This document shows positions 15,116-23,167 of a stretch of DNA of 26,409 nt, piece by piece. Position 1 is the first letter of the stretch; each line of letters starts with the position of its first letter. The stretch comes from a virus. The stretch lies in IMG/VR virus record IMGVR_UViG_3300009370_002315, positions 1 through 26,409 of that record; one strand, written 5' to 3'. The notes beneath the pieces are model-generated. The model saw only the letters and a program-made list of their open reading frames with translations. It did no database searches and was not told where the DNA came from. Both the position numbers and the translations under genes were made by a program.

Positions 15116-16210
15116 TTAATTTAAAATTTCTTCTTCGGAAACACCCAATATACGAGCCTTAATTTCTTCCATTGAAGACAAATTATCAACCTCTTCTTTT
15201 AGAGTTTCTTTACGTAGTTCAGCAAGATGAATCATTTTCTTACGGGATTCTTCATTTTTCCACATCTCCACAAGGTTTAAAATGCTAGCATTTTCTTTTA
15301 ATTGACTTTTAAGGCGATCACTTCTTTTTTCTTTTAAATCATTAAGTAATTTTTGCTGGCGGTTAACACACTGATTGTATTCGTTTTGAGATGTACTTAT
15401 AGCTTCCACCAAAGACATTGCAATACGTTGTCCTCCCGCACTCTGTTCTAAAGCCGCCTCATCTAGTAACCGTTGAAGATGTTCAACCCTGCGCTGAATA
15501 TTAGAAGCAATTACAACCTCAATAGCTAATACAATATATTGGTCTATTTCTTCTTGGGTTAAATCATGTTTATCATAAGTATAACGAACGAAGCTTGATT
15601 CAAATAAATCTCTCTCCGATGGCCCTTCATAGGTATTAATTTGGTGCAAAAATCTATAGGTATTTATATAGCCTAAAAATGAAGAGACTTGTTTTTTTTG
15701 AATGGGTGATATCTTGCCTTTATCTATAGGCACAGGAATATATTGATTTATTTTTAATAATGCCTTATCAAATGTTTTAGGGGGCTTATATTGTTCATGT
15801 ATTATATTTATTTCACTTACTGTATTATGGTCTGGGTCAATGCTTTTAATGTAATCGTCAACAACTTTAGCCTCTTTATTTAAATTTGTAATTTTTTCAT
15901 CAGCAAAAAGAACGCGAGCGATTTCTACAAAAGTCATCATTTTATAATTATTATCGATGAACTCTTTATTTTCGCTTGTAAGCTCAATTGATTTTACCGC
16001 TTGATACTCATGAGCCGCGCGAGCTTTTATTTCTCGTGTAGCTAAAAATTCCTTTACAGCACGCCCCTCTTTACTTCGTCCATCTACGGTCATATCAGGA
16101 AAAGTGATTTTTATAAGCTCTAATAAAGATGGTGGGTTATTGGGTCTAGAATTCCACTCTTTAATAATGTTATCTTTTTGTTCTTCAGATAAAGAAATAT
16201 TGGCACTCAT
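15116..16210 (-). CDS. Unknown 364-aa helical protein of the packaging operon
   Basis: A soluble, largely helical protein. The first 100 residues contain two short repeats (SEEQKDNIIKEW / TSENKEFIDNNY followed by LLELIKITF / FVEIARVLF) that look like duplicated helix-turn-helix-like units. The C-terminal third (about 255-350) is Lys/Glu rich with coiled-coil character. GAGGTGG is 9 nt upstream of the ATG, and the start overlaps the sigma gene stop (ATGA). Its place between sigma factor and terminase, with DNA-binding-like repeats and a coiled coil, is where a small terminase could sit, but I cannot recognise the family. Confidence 0.7.
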   Translation of the reverse strand: MSANISLSEEQKDNIIKEWNSRPNNPPSLLELIKITFPDMTVDGRSKEGRAVKEFLATREIKARAAHEYQAVKSIELTSENKEFIDNNYKMMTFVEIARVLFADEKITNLNKEAKVVDDYIKSIDPDHNTVSEINIIHEQYKPPKTFDKALLKINQYIPVPIDKGKISPIQKKQVSSFLGYINTYRFLHQINTYEGPSERDLFESSFVRYTYDKHDLTQEEIDQYIVLAIEVVIASNIQRRVEHLQRLLDEAALEQSAGGQRIAMSLVEAISTSQNEYNQCVNRQQKLLNDLKEKRSDRLKSQLKENASILNLVEMWKNEESRKKMIHLAELRKETLKEEVDNLSSMEEIKARILGVSEEEILN

Positions 16211-16905
16211 ATAATGTCCACCTCTCCTTTTTCAATTGTTTTTTTTACTTTTTCTACAATAGATTTTTTTATATTTTTTATCTGCTTATAGCCCGGCGGC
16301 CGTCCTTGTTCCGATGTAGTATAATTCATAATATCAGCCACCTCTTTTTCATTTTTATTTTCTATATATAAATATTTATATATGGTCCATTCTAATGGCT
16401 TTAATTTATTCTTCATTGCTTCATGCAATTTAGATGCGTTCCTTTCAAAATTTTCATGAGCACAAGTAAGGTGAGAAAGCTCATGTCCATGATATTCTAA
16501 TGAAAGCGGTACCTTTAAGTCATGAGCGTCTTTTTTGTGTCTTTCCCAATTTTTGTATAACGGACATTCACTGCATTGGACTCCATAAATCACGCACCCC
16601 TCAGGCTCTTCTGCTGCCGCGCACTTTAAACAAGGTCGCGTAAAATTTCCATAGTTATTCCTAACCAAATTTTTAATTTGATTAGAAATTATTCTATTCA
16701 ACCATGGAGCCAAGGGCTTCTCAGGGTCATAAAGGTGCCATTTTTTAAAAATGTGTAATTTTATAATTTGAGAAATATCATCAAAGTCCATCCATGCCAA
16801 TGATTTTAAATTCCATTTACCACGGCGTTTTTGAATTTCTTGATCAATTATATTAATACATTTTTCAAAAGAAGGCTTTTTAATTTGTTTCTTCTTTTCA
16901 GACAA
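16207..16905 (-). CDS. Late sigma factor, gp55-like, with Cys-rich insertion
   Basis: A 232-aa protein with a sigma-70 region-2-like segment (about 38-85): MDFDDISQIIKLHIFKKW, then WLNRIISNQIKNLVRNNY. This is followed by an insertion with CLKC...C...CSEC (about 92-115) that may bind zinc. A region-4-like C-terminal part (about 165-225) has LEWTIYKYLYIENKNEKEVA and a basic helix. T4 gp55 is a similarly small sigma that reads TATAAATA. The start is taken as TTG at 16903-16905, since no ATG occurs before the region-2 segment; ATT just upstream is possible. It directly follows a zinc-ribbon gene. It probably recruits host RNA polymerase to the GTGTAATAAT-like sites in this window. Confidence 0.72.
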   Translation of the reverse strand: MSEKKKQIKKPSFEKCINIIDQEIQKRRGKWNLKSLAWMDFDDISQIIKLHIFKKWHLYDPEKPLAPWLNRIISNQIKNLVRNNYGNFTRPCLKCAAAEEPEGCVIYGVQCSECPLYKNWERHKKDAHDLKVPLSLEYHGHELSHLTCAHENFERNASKLHEAMKNKLKPLEWTIYKYLYIENKNEKEVADIMNYTTSEQGRPPGYKQIKNIKKSIVEKVKKTIEKGEVDII

Positions 16906-16919
16906 AATTATAACAGGTA

Positions 16920-17291
16920 TTATTTCTTGCGCAAAGTACCTGCTTCTTTTTGGAATTCAGCCATAATTTGATCATGACTTGGTGGTTCAATTTTTGGTAC
17001 ATTATTCTGCTGTCTCTCTCTAGGTGGCGTTGTTGGATCACTTGCTTCTACAATATCACCAAGAGTAAGTGCATTATTATTATTGGGCATTGCTTCAAAA
17101 TCTAATCCATCCATAATGGGTGTTTCGAAATGTTCTTCATCTGTGGCTTCTGAAGGTCTAGGTGAAGGGGGGTGGGAAGCTACTGCTCCCCCCATAAGCT
17201 GCCCACAAGCCTGACAAAACTTAGGTTTTTGTAATGTATAGACATTTCCCGCTCCACAGTGATGACAATATATTTTTAAGTTATTGGCCAT
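16920..17291 (-). CDS. Zinc-ribbon protein, possible late transcription partner
   Basis: A 123-aa protein starting with a treble-clef/zinc-ribbon CHHC...CQAC (Cys9, Cys12, Cys26, Cys29). A Pro/Glu-rich, probably disordered middle follows, then a conserved-looking helical end (HDQIMAEFQKEAGTLRKK). It heads the late operon and is followed after 14 nt by the gp55-like sigma gene. T4 late transcription needs gp33, a small co-activator linking polymerase to the clamp. A comparable role is a guess from position only, and no gp33 motif is evident. No Shine-Dalgarno site; a TGTATAATAATAT motif abuts the ATG. Confidence 0.68.
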   Translation of the reverse strand: MANNLKIYCHHCGAGNVYTLQKPKFCQACGQLMGGAVASHPPSPRPSEATDEEHFETPIMDGLDFEAMPNNNNALTLGDIVEASDPTTPPRERQQNNVPKIEPPSHDQIMAEFQKEAGTLRKK

Positions 17292-17306
17292 ATATTATTA
17301 TACATT
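17292..17306 (-). promoter_or_regulatory. Putative late promoter core ATGTATAATAATAT
   Basis: On the minus strand AATGTATAATAATAT runs right up to the ATG at 17291. It matches the other sites and would place the transcript start at or within a base of the ATG. Confidence 0.5.
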
Positions 17307-17349
17307 AAAAAAACAAAAAATAAATAAAAAAATTTCCCCTTTTTAAAAT

Positions 17350-17402
17350 GAAAGTGTAGCGATTAAATAAAAACTTTTTTAATTTTTAAAGTGTAAAACT
17401 TT
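17350..17402 (+). promoter_or_regulatory. Two tandem GTGTA motifs before the plus-strand genes
   Basis: GAAAGTGTAGCGATTAAAT (17350-17368) and TAAAGTGTAAAACTTTATA lie 37 nt apart; the second is 16 nt before the ATG at 17407. Together with the minus-strand site at 17292-17306 they make this gap a divergent promoter region. Confidence 0.4.
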
Positions 17403-17406
17403 ATAT

Positions 17407-17583
17407 ATGAAAACAAACGAAGAGCTTCAAGGAGAAGTAAAAAGCCTCCTTAATCAAATAGGTGAAATCACTCTTCCTTACTGTAATTATTCAGATAAAT
17501 TAATTGAAGATAAAATGAGGTCACTTAATCGTTTGGCTCACCTTATACATGACAAAATTACAAAAGTAGATTTTTCCAAATGA
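17407..17583 (+). CDS. Small helical protein, unknown (58 aa)
   Basis: A plus-strand frame from the ATG at 17407 to a TGA that overlaps the ATG of the next gene (ATGA), which supports it being real. The product (MKTNEELQGEVKSLL ... DKITKVDFSK) is charged and probably two or three helices, with no membrane segment or known motif. It heads the only plus-strand block among late genes. Confidence 0.6.
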   Translation: MKTNEELQGEVKSLLNQIGEITLPYCNYSDKLIEDKMRSLNRLAHLIHDKITKVDFSK

Positions 17584-17930
17584 ATTTAATCATTAAGGCC
17601 GAACTAAGCTCAGACCCCCCTTCAGAAGGATTGTATTTTAGACTGCTTACAATGATGGCGCAAAAGGAATTAAACTATACTGTTGTCTTAGAATCAGAAA
17701 AAGAAGCTATAGATGTTTATTATAATTTTTTAAAGAGCAAAGGGTGGTTTGATTTTGTAAATGATATTGTAATTCCTGAATGGAAAATTGAAGGGGTTCG
17801 TTTAGATACTAAAAATAACTACCCGCTAACAATTTGTACTCCTTATATAAGGTGTGAAAATACCCCCCACTTATTGGGTCAAATTAAATCTATAAGGTCA
17901 ATAAATGAAACGATTGAGTACAGAAGATAG
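17580..17930 (+). CDS. Unknown 116-aa protein
   Basis: A plus-strand gene overlapping its neighbour on each side (4 nt upstream, 26 nt downstream). The protein is soluble with alternating strands and helices (LIIKAELSS ... YTVVLESEKEAIDVYYNFL ... IVIPEWKIEGVRLDT), suggesting a small alpha/beta fold. No family is recognised. Operon structure and length argue that it is coding. Confidence 0.65.
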   Translation: MNLIIKAELSSDPPSEGLYFRLLTMMAQKELNYTVVLESEKEAIDVYYNFLKSKGWFDFVNDIVIPEWKIEGVRLDTKNNYPLTICTPYIRCENTPHLLGQIKSIRSINETIEYRR

Positions 17931-18081
17931 AGAATGGTTTATTGGTTTTCTTGAGTTACAGATAAAGGAAGCAGAATTTAATGTACTTAGGTATCGCACT
18001 GAAGATTGTTATGAACAAGTTTTAAAACTTAAACGAATTTATAATATTCTTAAATATGAAGCGGATCAGTGTTCTAATTAA
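17905..18081 (+). CDS. Small charged helical protein, unknown (58 aa)
   Basis: A frame from ATG 17905 to TAA 18079-18081, beginning inside the end of the 116-aa gene and ending 8 nt inside the convergent PhoH gene. The product (MKRLSTEDREWFIGFLELQI ...) is one or two long amphipathic helices with two cysteines near the end. The overlap pattern fits the compact block; no function is recognised. Confidence 0.55.
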   Translation: MKRLSTEDREWFIGFLELQIKEAEFNVLRYRTEDCYEQVLKLKRIYNILKYEADQCSN

Positions 18082-18853
18082 TTTCTATTTCTTTTAATTT
18101 TTTTGTTAAAAACTTAACAAGCTCAGACCGCATTACGTCTTCCTCTGAAAACTCAAATACTCTTACTCCATTTTCTTCGCTTTCTTGATCAGAAAAAACC
18201 TTGTGCATTTTTTCAAAGCCGCCTTGAATATTTTCATTTTTTATATCAGTTTGCATTGGGTCTGCTAAAATAAAACAACGAGACCCTTCACCCATCCGAG
18301 TTAACACAGTAGTTATTTCTTTTATGGTTGAATTTTGAGCTTCATCAAGAATAATCCCTTTAGCCGCCCAATTCATTCCTCGTGCAAAATTAACGGGAAA
18401 CATTGAGATTCTACCCTCCTCTTCTAGCTTTGAAACTCTTCTTTCTACTAAAAGTTCTTCAAGTTTATCTAGAAAAGGTAGATTAAAAAATCTTAATTTA
18501 TCTTCTGCACTACCGGGTAAAAAACCTAAGCTTCTATCAGATGACTCCACTGCTGATCTAAGATACATTATATCAGAGATGCATTTCATATTAAGCAATT
18601 GAAGCGCACAGTATACAGCTAACAAAGTTTTAGAGGTTCCTGCGGGCCCTTTGACAAAAATTATTTTAGTATCTTTATCTAGAGCTATCTTGAAAAACTC
18701 TTTTTGTTTTGGGGTCCACGGAAATTGCTTAATCTTTATTTGTCTTTTAATGGGGTTAAGATTAGGATTGGCAGTCATTGCCTCCTCAATTTCTTGTGCT
18801 ACTTGATTTTTTGTCGCTGCTCTAGAGCGAGCGGACTTTTTCGTTTGTGCCAT
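18074..18853 (-). CDS. phoH: PhoH-like ATPase
   Basis: A 259-aa P-loop protein of the PhoH family. Walker A is GPAGTSKT (69-76), Walker B IILDEAQN (167-174), with SLGFLPGSAEDK (108-119) and ADPMQTD typical of the family; a basic 40-residue start precedes the domain. PhoH is widespread in marine and T4-like phages; bacterial homologues are phosphate-starvation genes with NTPase and probable RNA-related activity. Its phage role is unsettled. It has its own putative promoter and lies after the glycan operon. The 3' end overlaps the convergent small gene by 8 nt. Confidence 0.92.
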   Translation of the reverse strand: MAQTKKSARSRAATKNQVAQEIEEAMTANPNLNPIKRQIKIKQFPWTPKQKEFFKIALDKDTKIIFVKGPAGTSKTLLAVYCALQLLNMKCISDIMYLRSAVESSDRSLGFLPGSAEDKLRFFNLPFLDKLEELLVERRVSKLEEEGRISMFPVNFARGMNWAAKGIILDEAQNSTIKEITTVLTRMGEGSRCFILADPMQTDIKNENIQGGFEKMHKVFSDQESEENGVRVFEFSEEDVMRSELVKFLTKKLKEIEIN

Positions 18854-18856
18854 TCT

Positions 18857-18871
18857 ATAATTATTTACACG
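18857..18871 (-). promoter_or_regulatory. Putative late promoter core CGTGTAAATAATTAT
   Basis: On the minus strand CGTGTAAATAATTAT ends 3 nt before the PhoH ATG. TGTAAATA differs from the T4 late core TATAAATA at one base, the closest match in the window. Confidence 0.5.
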
Positions 18872-18877
18872 TAAAAA

Positions 18878-19822
18878 TTATTCAGCATCAAAGAAAAACA
18901 TATGAAATAAACGCCCGCTTTCTTTTGTGTCTCCAAAATACTCTGACGCTGCATGAACTAGACTGGCATCCCATATTGCCATTCTATTATAAACATTACC
19001 TATTACATCTACAGTTTCCCATGGTGTTTTATCATAAAAGTTTCCTTTAAACATTTCCCAGTATAATTCATCTATAGTTTTATTCAACCTTTCACAATCT
19101 TCTAAAGAAGGTTTTTTTCTTAAACCATTATTTTTGTGTTTAAAAAATGAAGTTCCTGCTTCGGCAGGTGCATTAGGTGTTAAGAATACCACTGCTGCAT
19201 AAGTTTGAGAATCAGTATGGTAAACCAATTGGTCTTCGGCTATACAATATTGAAAAACTCCATTATGAGGTTGGTTGTCCCAACTGGTAATTTTTTTCTT
19301 AAGGGTATCTTCTAAAAATTCTTGAGTGCCATTAAAAAATGTTCTTTCTTTAGTTCTTCTTCCTTTATGGTATTTTTTATTATAATTAAAATCCAAAGAC
19401 AAGGCATACTCTCTTACGGCGTCAGGGTCACTATAAAAGTCATCTACAGCCACTATACTTGGGTGACTATTACCAATTTTACCTATCTCGGATAAATCCT
19501 TTGGTTTTTTCAAGTCAGCTATTTTAAAAAACTCATCTTTAAACTTAACTAAAAGCTCAAGATCATTTTTAGAATTTTCTAGGTTATCTTCAACCTCCAA
19601 GTTAAAACCCACAAATGCGGTAGGTGTATTTGGATAAGCTTTTAAAACATCTTTTCTTTCGATAAAATCAACAGAAGGCGCTAAACTTTTTCCCGCTCTT
19701 ATAGTAACCTGTTGGATGAGTTCTTTTTCATGAAGAACCCACCCTGAAAAAGCATAGCCTTTTGATGTTTTTTTAGATACATCTATATGAAACTTCACAA
19801 ATGGAACTAATGAATCATGCAT
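18878..19822 (-). CDS. 2OG-Fe(II) oxygenase-like protein (DUF6445-like)
   Basis: A 314-aa protein in two parts. The first 110 residues are a beta-rich domain (KGYAFSGWVLHEK). The second half has the iron-binding pattern of 2-oxoglutarate oxygenases: His202 and Asp204 in VYHTDSQTYAAVVFLTP, distal His290 in SLVHAASEYFG, and Arg304 in GRLFHMFF for 2OG binding. This resembles the DUF6445 group found beside sugar-biosynthesis and glycosyltransferase genes. It ends the glycan operon, overlapping RmlB by 8 nt. It may hydroxylate a sugar, amino acid or protein; the substrate cannot be read from the sequence. Confidence 0.75.
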   Translation of the reverse strand: MHDSLVPFVKFHIDVSKKTSKGYAFSGWVLHEKELIQQVTIRAGKSLAPSVDFIERKDVLKAYPNTPTAFVGFNLEVEDNLENSKNDLELLVKFKDEFFKIADLKKPKDLSEIGKIGNSHPSIVAVDDFYSDPDAVREYALSLDFNYNKKYHKGRRTKERTFFNGTQEFLEDTLKKKITSWDNQPHNGVFQYCIAEDQLVYHTDSQTYAAVVFLTPNAPAEAGTSFFKHKNNGLRKKPSLEDCERLNKTIDELYWEMFKGNFYDKTPWETVDVIGNVYNRMAIWDASLVHAASEYFGDTKESGRLFHMFFFDAE

Positions 19823-20762
19823 GATAATAGTCTATGGTTTTTTTAAGTCCATCTTCAAATGTATGGTTAGGCCTCCATCTTAATTTTTTTTCAATTTTTG
19901 TGGGGTCAATAGCATACCTATAATCATGACCTACCCTGTCTTTAACGTACTCTACTGAATCTTCAAAATCTACATCAAAAATGTTGCAAATAGCTTTTAT
20001 TACATCAATATTACTTTTTTCACAATTGGCTCCGACATTATATGTCTCACCCACCTTTCCTTTAATTAAAATCTTCCAAATAGCGCTACAGTGATCTTCT
20101 ACGTATATCCAATCTCTAACATTTTTACCATTACCATAAAGAGGAATTTTTTTCTTGTTTAAAATAGAGGTAATTACCGTCGGTATAAACTTTTCTTTAT
20201 GTTGGGCAGGCCCATAATTGTTAGAACAATTTGAGATGGTTATAGGAAGTCCATACGTGTGGCTATAAGCTCGCACAAGCATGTCTGAGGAGGCTTTGGT
20301 GGCCGAGTAGGGGTTTCTAGGTGAATAAGGGGTTGACTCCTTAAAACGCCCCGTAGAGCCTAATTCACCATATACTTCATCAGTAGAAATATGATGAAAC
20401 CTTTTAACTTTAGCCATTCGTGCATAATCTAATAAAGTAGAAGTTCCCACTACATTAGTTTGTATAAATGGCTTTGGATTTTTAATGGAGTTGTCTACAT
20501 GAGTTTCCGCTGCAAAATTTATAATATGAGTTGGTTCATATTTCGAAAAAAGATAACAGACTTGTCGTGGGTTACTTATGTCGCCCTCTTTAAAGAAATA
20601 TTTTGAATCATTATGATATGGCTCATCACGATACCAATCTGCAGCATAAGTAATAGAATCATAATTTATCAATAATTCTATTTTTTTATAATGGTTTCTA
20701 AGTATCCACTCTATAAAATTAGAACCTATAAATCCTAAACCGCCTGTAACTAACAATCTCAT
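19815..20762 (-). CDS. rmlB: dTDP-glucose 4,6-dehydratase
   Basis: A 315-aa extended short-chain dehydrogenase. The NAD-binding GGLGFIG is at 7-13, the active-site STDEVYGE (126-133) holds the Thr-Asp-Glu triad part, and YSATK (152-156) the Tyr/Lys pair. TDE is diagnostic of sugar 4,6-dehydratases; SNNYGPAQHKEKFIP and GNGKNVRDWIYV are typical of RmlB. It converts dTDP-glucose to dTDP-4-keto-6-deoxyglucose, the step after RmlA, whose gene lies two genes upstream. Full-length for the family (about 330-360 aa) or slightly short. Confidence 0.93.
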   Translation of the reverse strand: MRLLVTGGLGFIGSNFIEWILRNHYKKIELLINYDSITYAADWYRDEPYHNDSKYFFKEGDISNPRQVCYLFSKYEPTHIINFAAETHVDNSIKNPKPFIQTNVVGTSTLLDYARMAKVKRFHHISTDEVYGELGSTGRFKESTPYSPRNPYSATKASSDMLVRAYSHTYGLPITISNCSNNYGPAQHKEKFIPTVITSILNKKKIPLYGNGKNVRDWIYVEDHCSAIWKILIKGKVGETYNVGANCEKSNIDVIKAICNIFDVDFEDSVEYVKDRVGHDYRYAIDPTKIEKKLRWRPNHTFEDGLKKTIDYYHA

Positions 20763-20763
20763 T

Positions 20764-21621
20764 TTAATGCCAGTTTTTTAATGAATCAACTAACGCCTCT
20801 TCCGTTGAACGCATGGTGATTCCTGTAGATAATAATTTGGAATTATCTAGTACACAATTAGACCTTGGAGCCCTTGCTCCAATTTTGTAAAAATCTTCTT
20901 CCCCCTCGAAAAACTCGAAGGTTTTATCGGGCTTTAAGATTTCTTTGATTTTTTCCACAACGTATTCTGTAGTTACCTCACCGGTATTAACAATATTATA
21001 AGTGCCAAATGGAAGCTTGTGTGTAAATAAATTAATACAAGAATCTACAAAATCCCCTAAATGGGAAATAGAATTAGTTGCTTGGAGCAACTTATCGTAT
21101 TTCATTAGTTTGGTTAAATAGTTACGTTCGTTATCTTTTGAATTAAAAGGGATTCTTAATCTACATATATAAACCTCATCTAAAGTACCTGCAACCAGTG
21201 TTTCTGCTAAAGCTTTTGTTCCAGAGTAATAACTTCCTGTTTCAAATGAAAAATTTGGTGAGTCTTCCTCGGTATATCCTTTTCCCCCATTATCCCCACT
21301 ATAAATACAGCCAGAAGAAATATGAACTAATTTAATATTTCCTAGGGCGCATACTTGCGCAACATGCCGTGCCAAGTCCACATTGGCTCTATATGCTACG
21401 TCTTTATTTTCTTCAACTGCATCTACATTAGGTTTGCCTACATAACCAGCACAATTAATTAAAACACTCACAGAAGACCCCTGTAAACCATTAATTAAAG
21501 ATTGAAGATTATAATAATTATGAGTTTCACGAGAAAACTCAAGGAATTCTAAATCACGCGTAATTAATTGTTTTCTAAATTCATTACCTACATAGCCTGA
21601 GGCACCCATTAATCCAATCAT
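20764..21621 (-). CDS. RmlD-like dTDP-4-keto-6-deoxysugar reductase
   Basis: A 285-aa NAD(P)-dependent short-chain reductase with GASGYVG (6-12), INCAGYVG (55-62), the Ser of HISSGCIYSG and YSGTK (132-136, Tyr/Lys). Length and order beside RmlA and RmlB suggest the final reduction to a dTDP-deoxysugar such as rhamnose. The usual RmlD motif STDYVF is replaced by SSGCIYSG, so the product may be another 6-deoxysugar. TAGGA 8-9 nt upstream supports the start. Confidence 0.78.
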   Translation of the reverse strand: MIGLMGASGYVGNEFRKQLITRDLEFLEFSRETHNYYNLQSLINGLQGSSVSVLINCAGYVGKPNVDAVEENKDVAYRANVDLARHVAQVCALGNIKLVHISSGCIYSGDNGGKGYTEEDSPNFSFETGSYYSGTKALAETLVAGTLDEVYICRLRIPFNSKDNERNYLTKLMKYDKLLQATNSISHLGDFVDSCINLFTHKLPFGTYNIVNTGEVTTEYVVEKIKEILKPDKTFEFFEGEEDFYKIGARAPRSNCVLDNSKLLSTGITMRSTEEALVDSLKNWH

Positions 21622-21625
21622 TATT

Positions 21626-22480
21626 TTATCCTATTCGTGTTAAGTATTTTTTATAATCAGTATTTGGCATTTTTTCAAGATTTTTAATAAATTGAACTTT
21701 ATTTATTAAACCAGCCTTGAAGGCTGTTTCTTCGGGGCATCCTATTTTTACACCTTGTCTTTCTTCAATTGTACGAACATATTCCGAAGCTTTGACTAAA
21801 CTTTCATGACTCCCTGCATCAAGCCATGCACTTCCCCTTCTTAACCTAAAAACAGATAATTTTTTATCATTTAAATAATGTTTATTAACATCAGTTATTT
21901 CTAACTCACCTCGTTTAGAAGGAGTAAGATTGGCCGCTATGTTTAAAACATTGTTATCATAAATGTATAAACCGGGAATCGCATAATTACTTTTGGCGCT
22001 AATTGGTTTTTCTTCAATAGACAATGCATTGTTTTTATTGTCAAATTCTACGACCCCATATTGGTTGGGGTTTATTACCTCATAAGCAAAAATAGTAGCG
22101 CCCGATTTAAAACTATTAATTGCTCTTTTAATTGTAGATTCTCCATAAAATAAATTATCTCCTAAAATAAGGGTAATATTGTCTTTTTTTATGAAATCTT
22201 TACCAATTATAAATGCATCAGGAATTCCTTTTGGACTGCCTTGAGATTTATAGCGAAATGTTGCACCAAATCGAGAACCGGTTCCTAACAAGCGGCGAAA
22301 ACTACTTAAATCATCAGGATTGCTAATGATTAGAATTTCTTTTATTCCATTTTGTAATAATGTACTTAAAGGATAATAAATTAAAGGTTTATCATAAACC
22401 GGTAAGAGGGATTTAGGTACGACTTGGGTTAAAGGGTAGACTCGTGTCCCTTTTCCCCCTGCTAAGATTATACCCTTCAT
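21626..22480 (-). CDS. rmlA: Glucose-1-phosphate thymidylyltransferase
   Basis: A 284-aa nucleotidyltransferase with the G-x-G-T-R activation loop (GGKGTRVYPLT, 8-18), PKSLLPVYDKPLIYY (22-36) and the metal-site region LILGDNLFYG (104-113), followed by EKP near 157 and GLYIYD. These are the standard motifs of RmlA. It joins dTTP and glucose-1-phosphate to dTDP-glucose and thus starts the deoxysugar pathway. The family is usually about 290 aa, so it looks complete. Confidence 0.94.
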   Translation of the reverse strand: MKGIILAGGKGTRVYPLTQVVPKSLLPVYDKPLIYYPLSTLLQNGIKEILIISNPDDLSSFRRLLGTGSRFGATFRYKSQGSPKGIPDAFIIGKDFIKKDNITLILGDNLFYGESTIKRAINSFKSGATIFAYEVINPNQYGVVEFDNKNNALSIEEKPISAKSNYAIPGLYIYDNNVLNIAANLTPSKRGELEITDVNKHYLNDKKLSVFRLRRGSAWLDAGSHESLVKASEYVRTIEERQGVKIGCPEETAFKAGLINKVQFIKNLEKMPNTDYKKYLTRIG

Positions 22481-22489
22481 TAAATGTTT

Positions 22490-23167
22490 TTAAGTGTTTC
22501 TTAGCTCGATTAGTTTCAAATCATCAATGTGTTTATCTTTCACATACCACCAATCTAACGGAAAGCCACATTCCTTATATTCTTCAGGAAAACCGGGATG
22601 ATCGGGAGGACAGCAACCATAGCCATGTTCAGGCCCTTTATTATTAAGCCTCCAGACATTCATCCATAAAAGGTTAACTGCTTTATTAACACCCTTTAGA
22701 TTGTAGTCATGACCACATAAAACACCTCCTTCTTTTACCTTGGGGTAATATTCATGAATGTCAGCTAAAATGTCATGGTAATCATGACTCGCATCAATAT
22801 AACAAAAATCTAAAGAATTATCAGGAATATCGTAATGCGCGTCATGTGAATTTTTTCTAATGAATTGTATTTTATCAAAATGTTTTTTAATTTCAGGGGT
22901 GATATGGTCAGCGTTACCATCGGACCCCCAATCTATACAATACATTTTTTCTATATTAAGACCGTTTAAGATGCAAACTGAATTATGGCATGAGCCAATA
23001 CCAATTTCTGCGCCCGTTAACCCGTTTGGATTATTTTTGTTCAGGTCTTGTACAACTTTCATGCTAGGACGCAATTCAGTTGGGATAGGATGCTTTCGTT
23101 GAGGGATGTCGTTAAAGTAAGCTTTGTACTTGCCCTCGTTAAACCAAAATTGTTCAGGTGTCATCAT
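22490..23167 (-). CDS. Class I SAM-dependent methyltransferase
   Basis: A 225-aa protein with the SAM-binding loop AEIGIGSCHNSV (53-64), an acidic end of strand 2 (YCIDWG) and FCYIDASHDYHDILADI (121-137), the pattern of Methyltransf_24-type enzymes. These often methylate sugars or small molecules. A Cys/His/Pro-rich segment near 183-200 (YGCCPPDHPG) may be a metal or substrate loop. Two ATGs stand in tandem at the start, overlapping the previous stop. In this operon it may methylate the deoxysugar. Confidence 0.82.
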   Translation of the reverse strand: MMTPEQFWFNEGKYKAYFNDIPQRKHPIPTELRPSMKVVQDLNKNNPNGLTGAEIGIGSCHNSVCILNGLNIEKMYCIDWGSDGNADHITPEIKKHFDKIQFIRKNSHDAHYDIPDNSLDFCYIDASHDYHDILADIHEYYPKVKEGGVLCGHDYNLKGVNKAVNLLWMNVWRLNNKGPEHGYGCCPPDHPGFPEEYKECGFPLDWWYVKDKHIDDLKLIELRNT

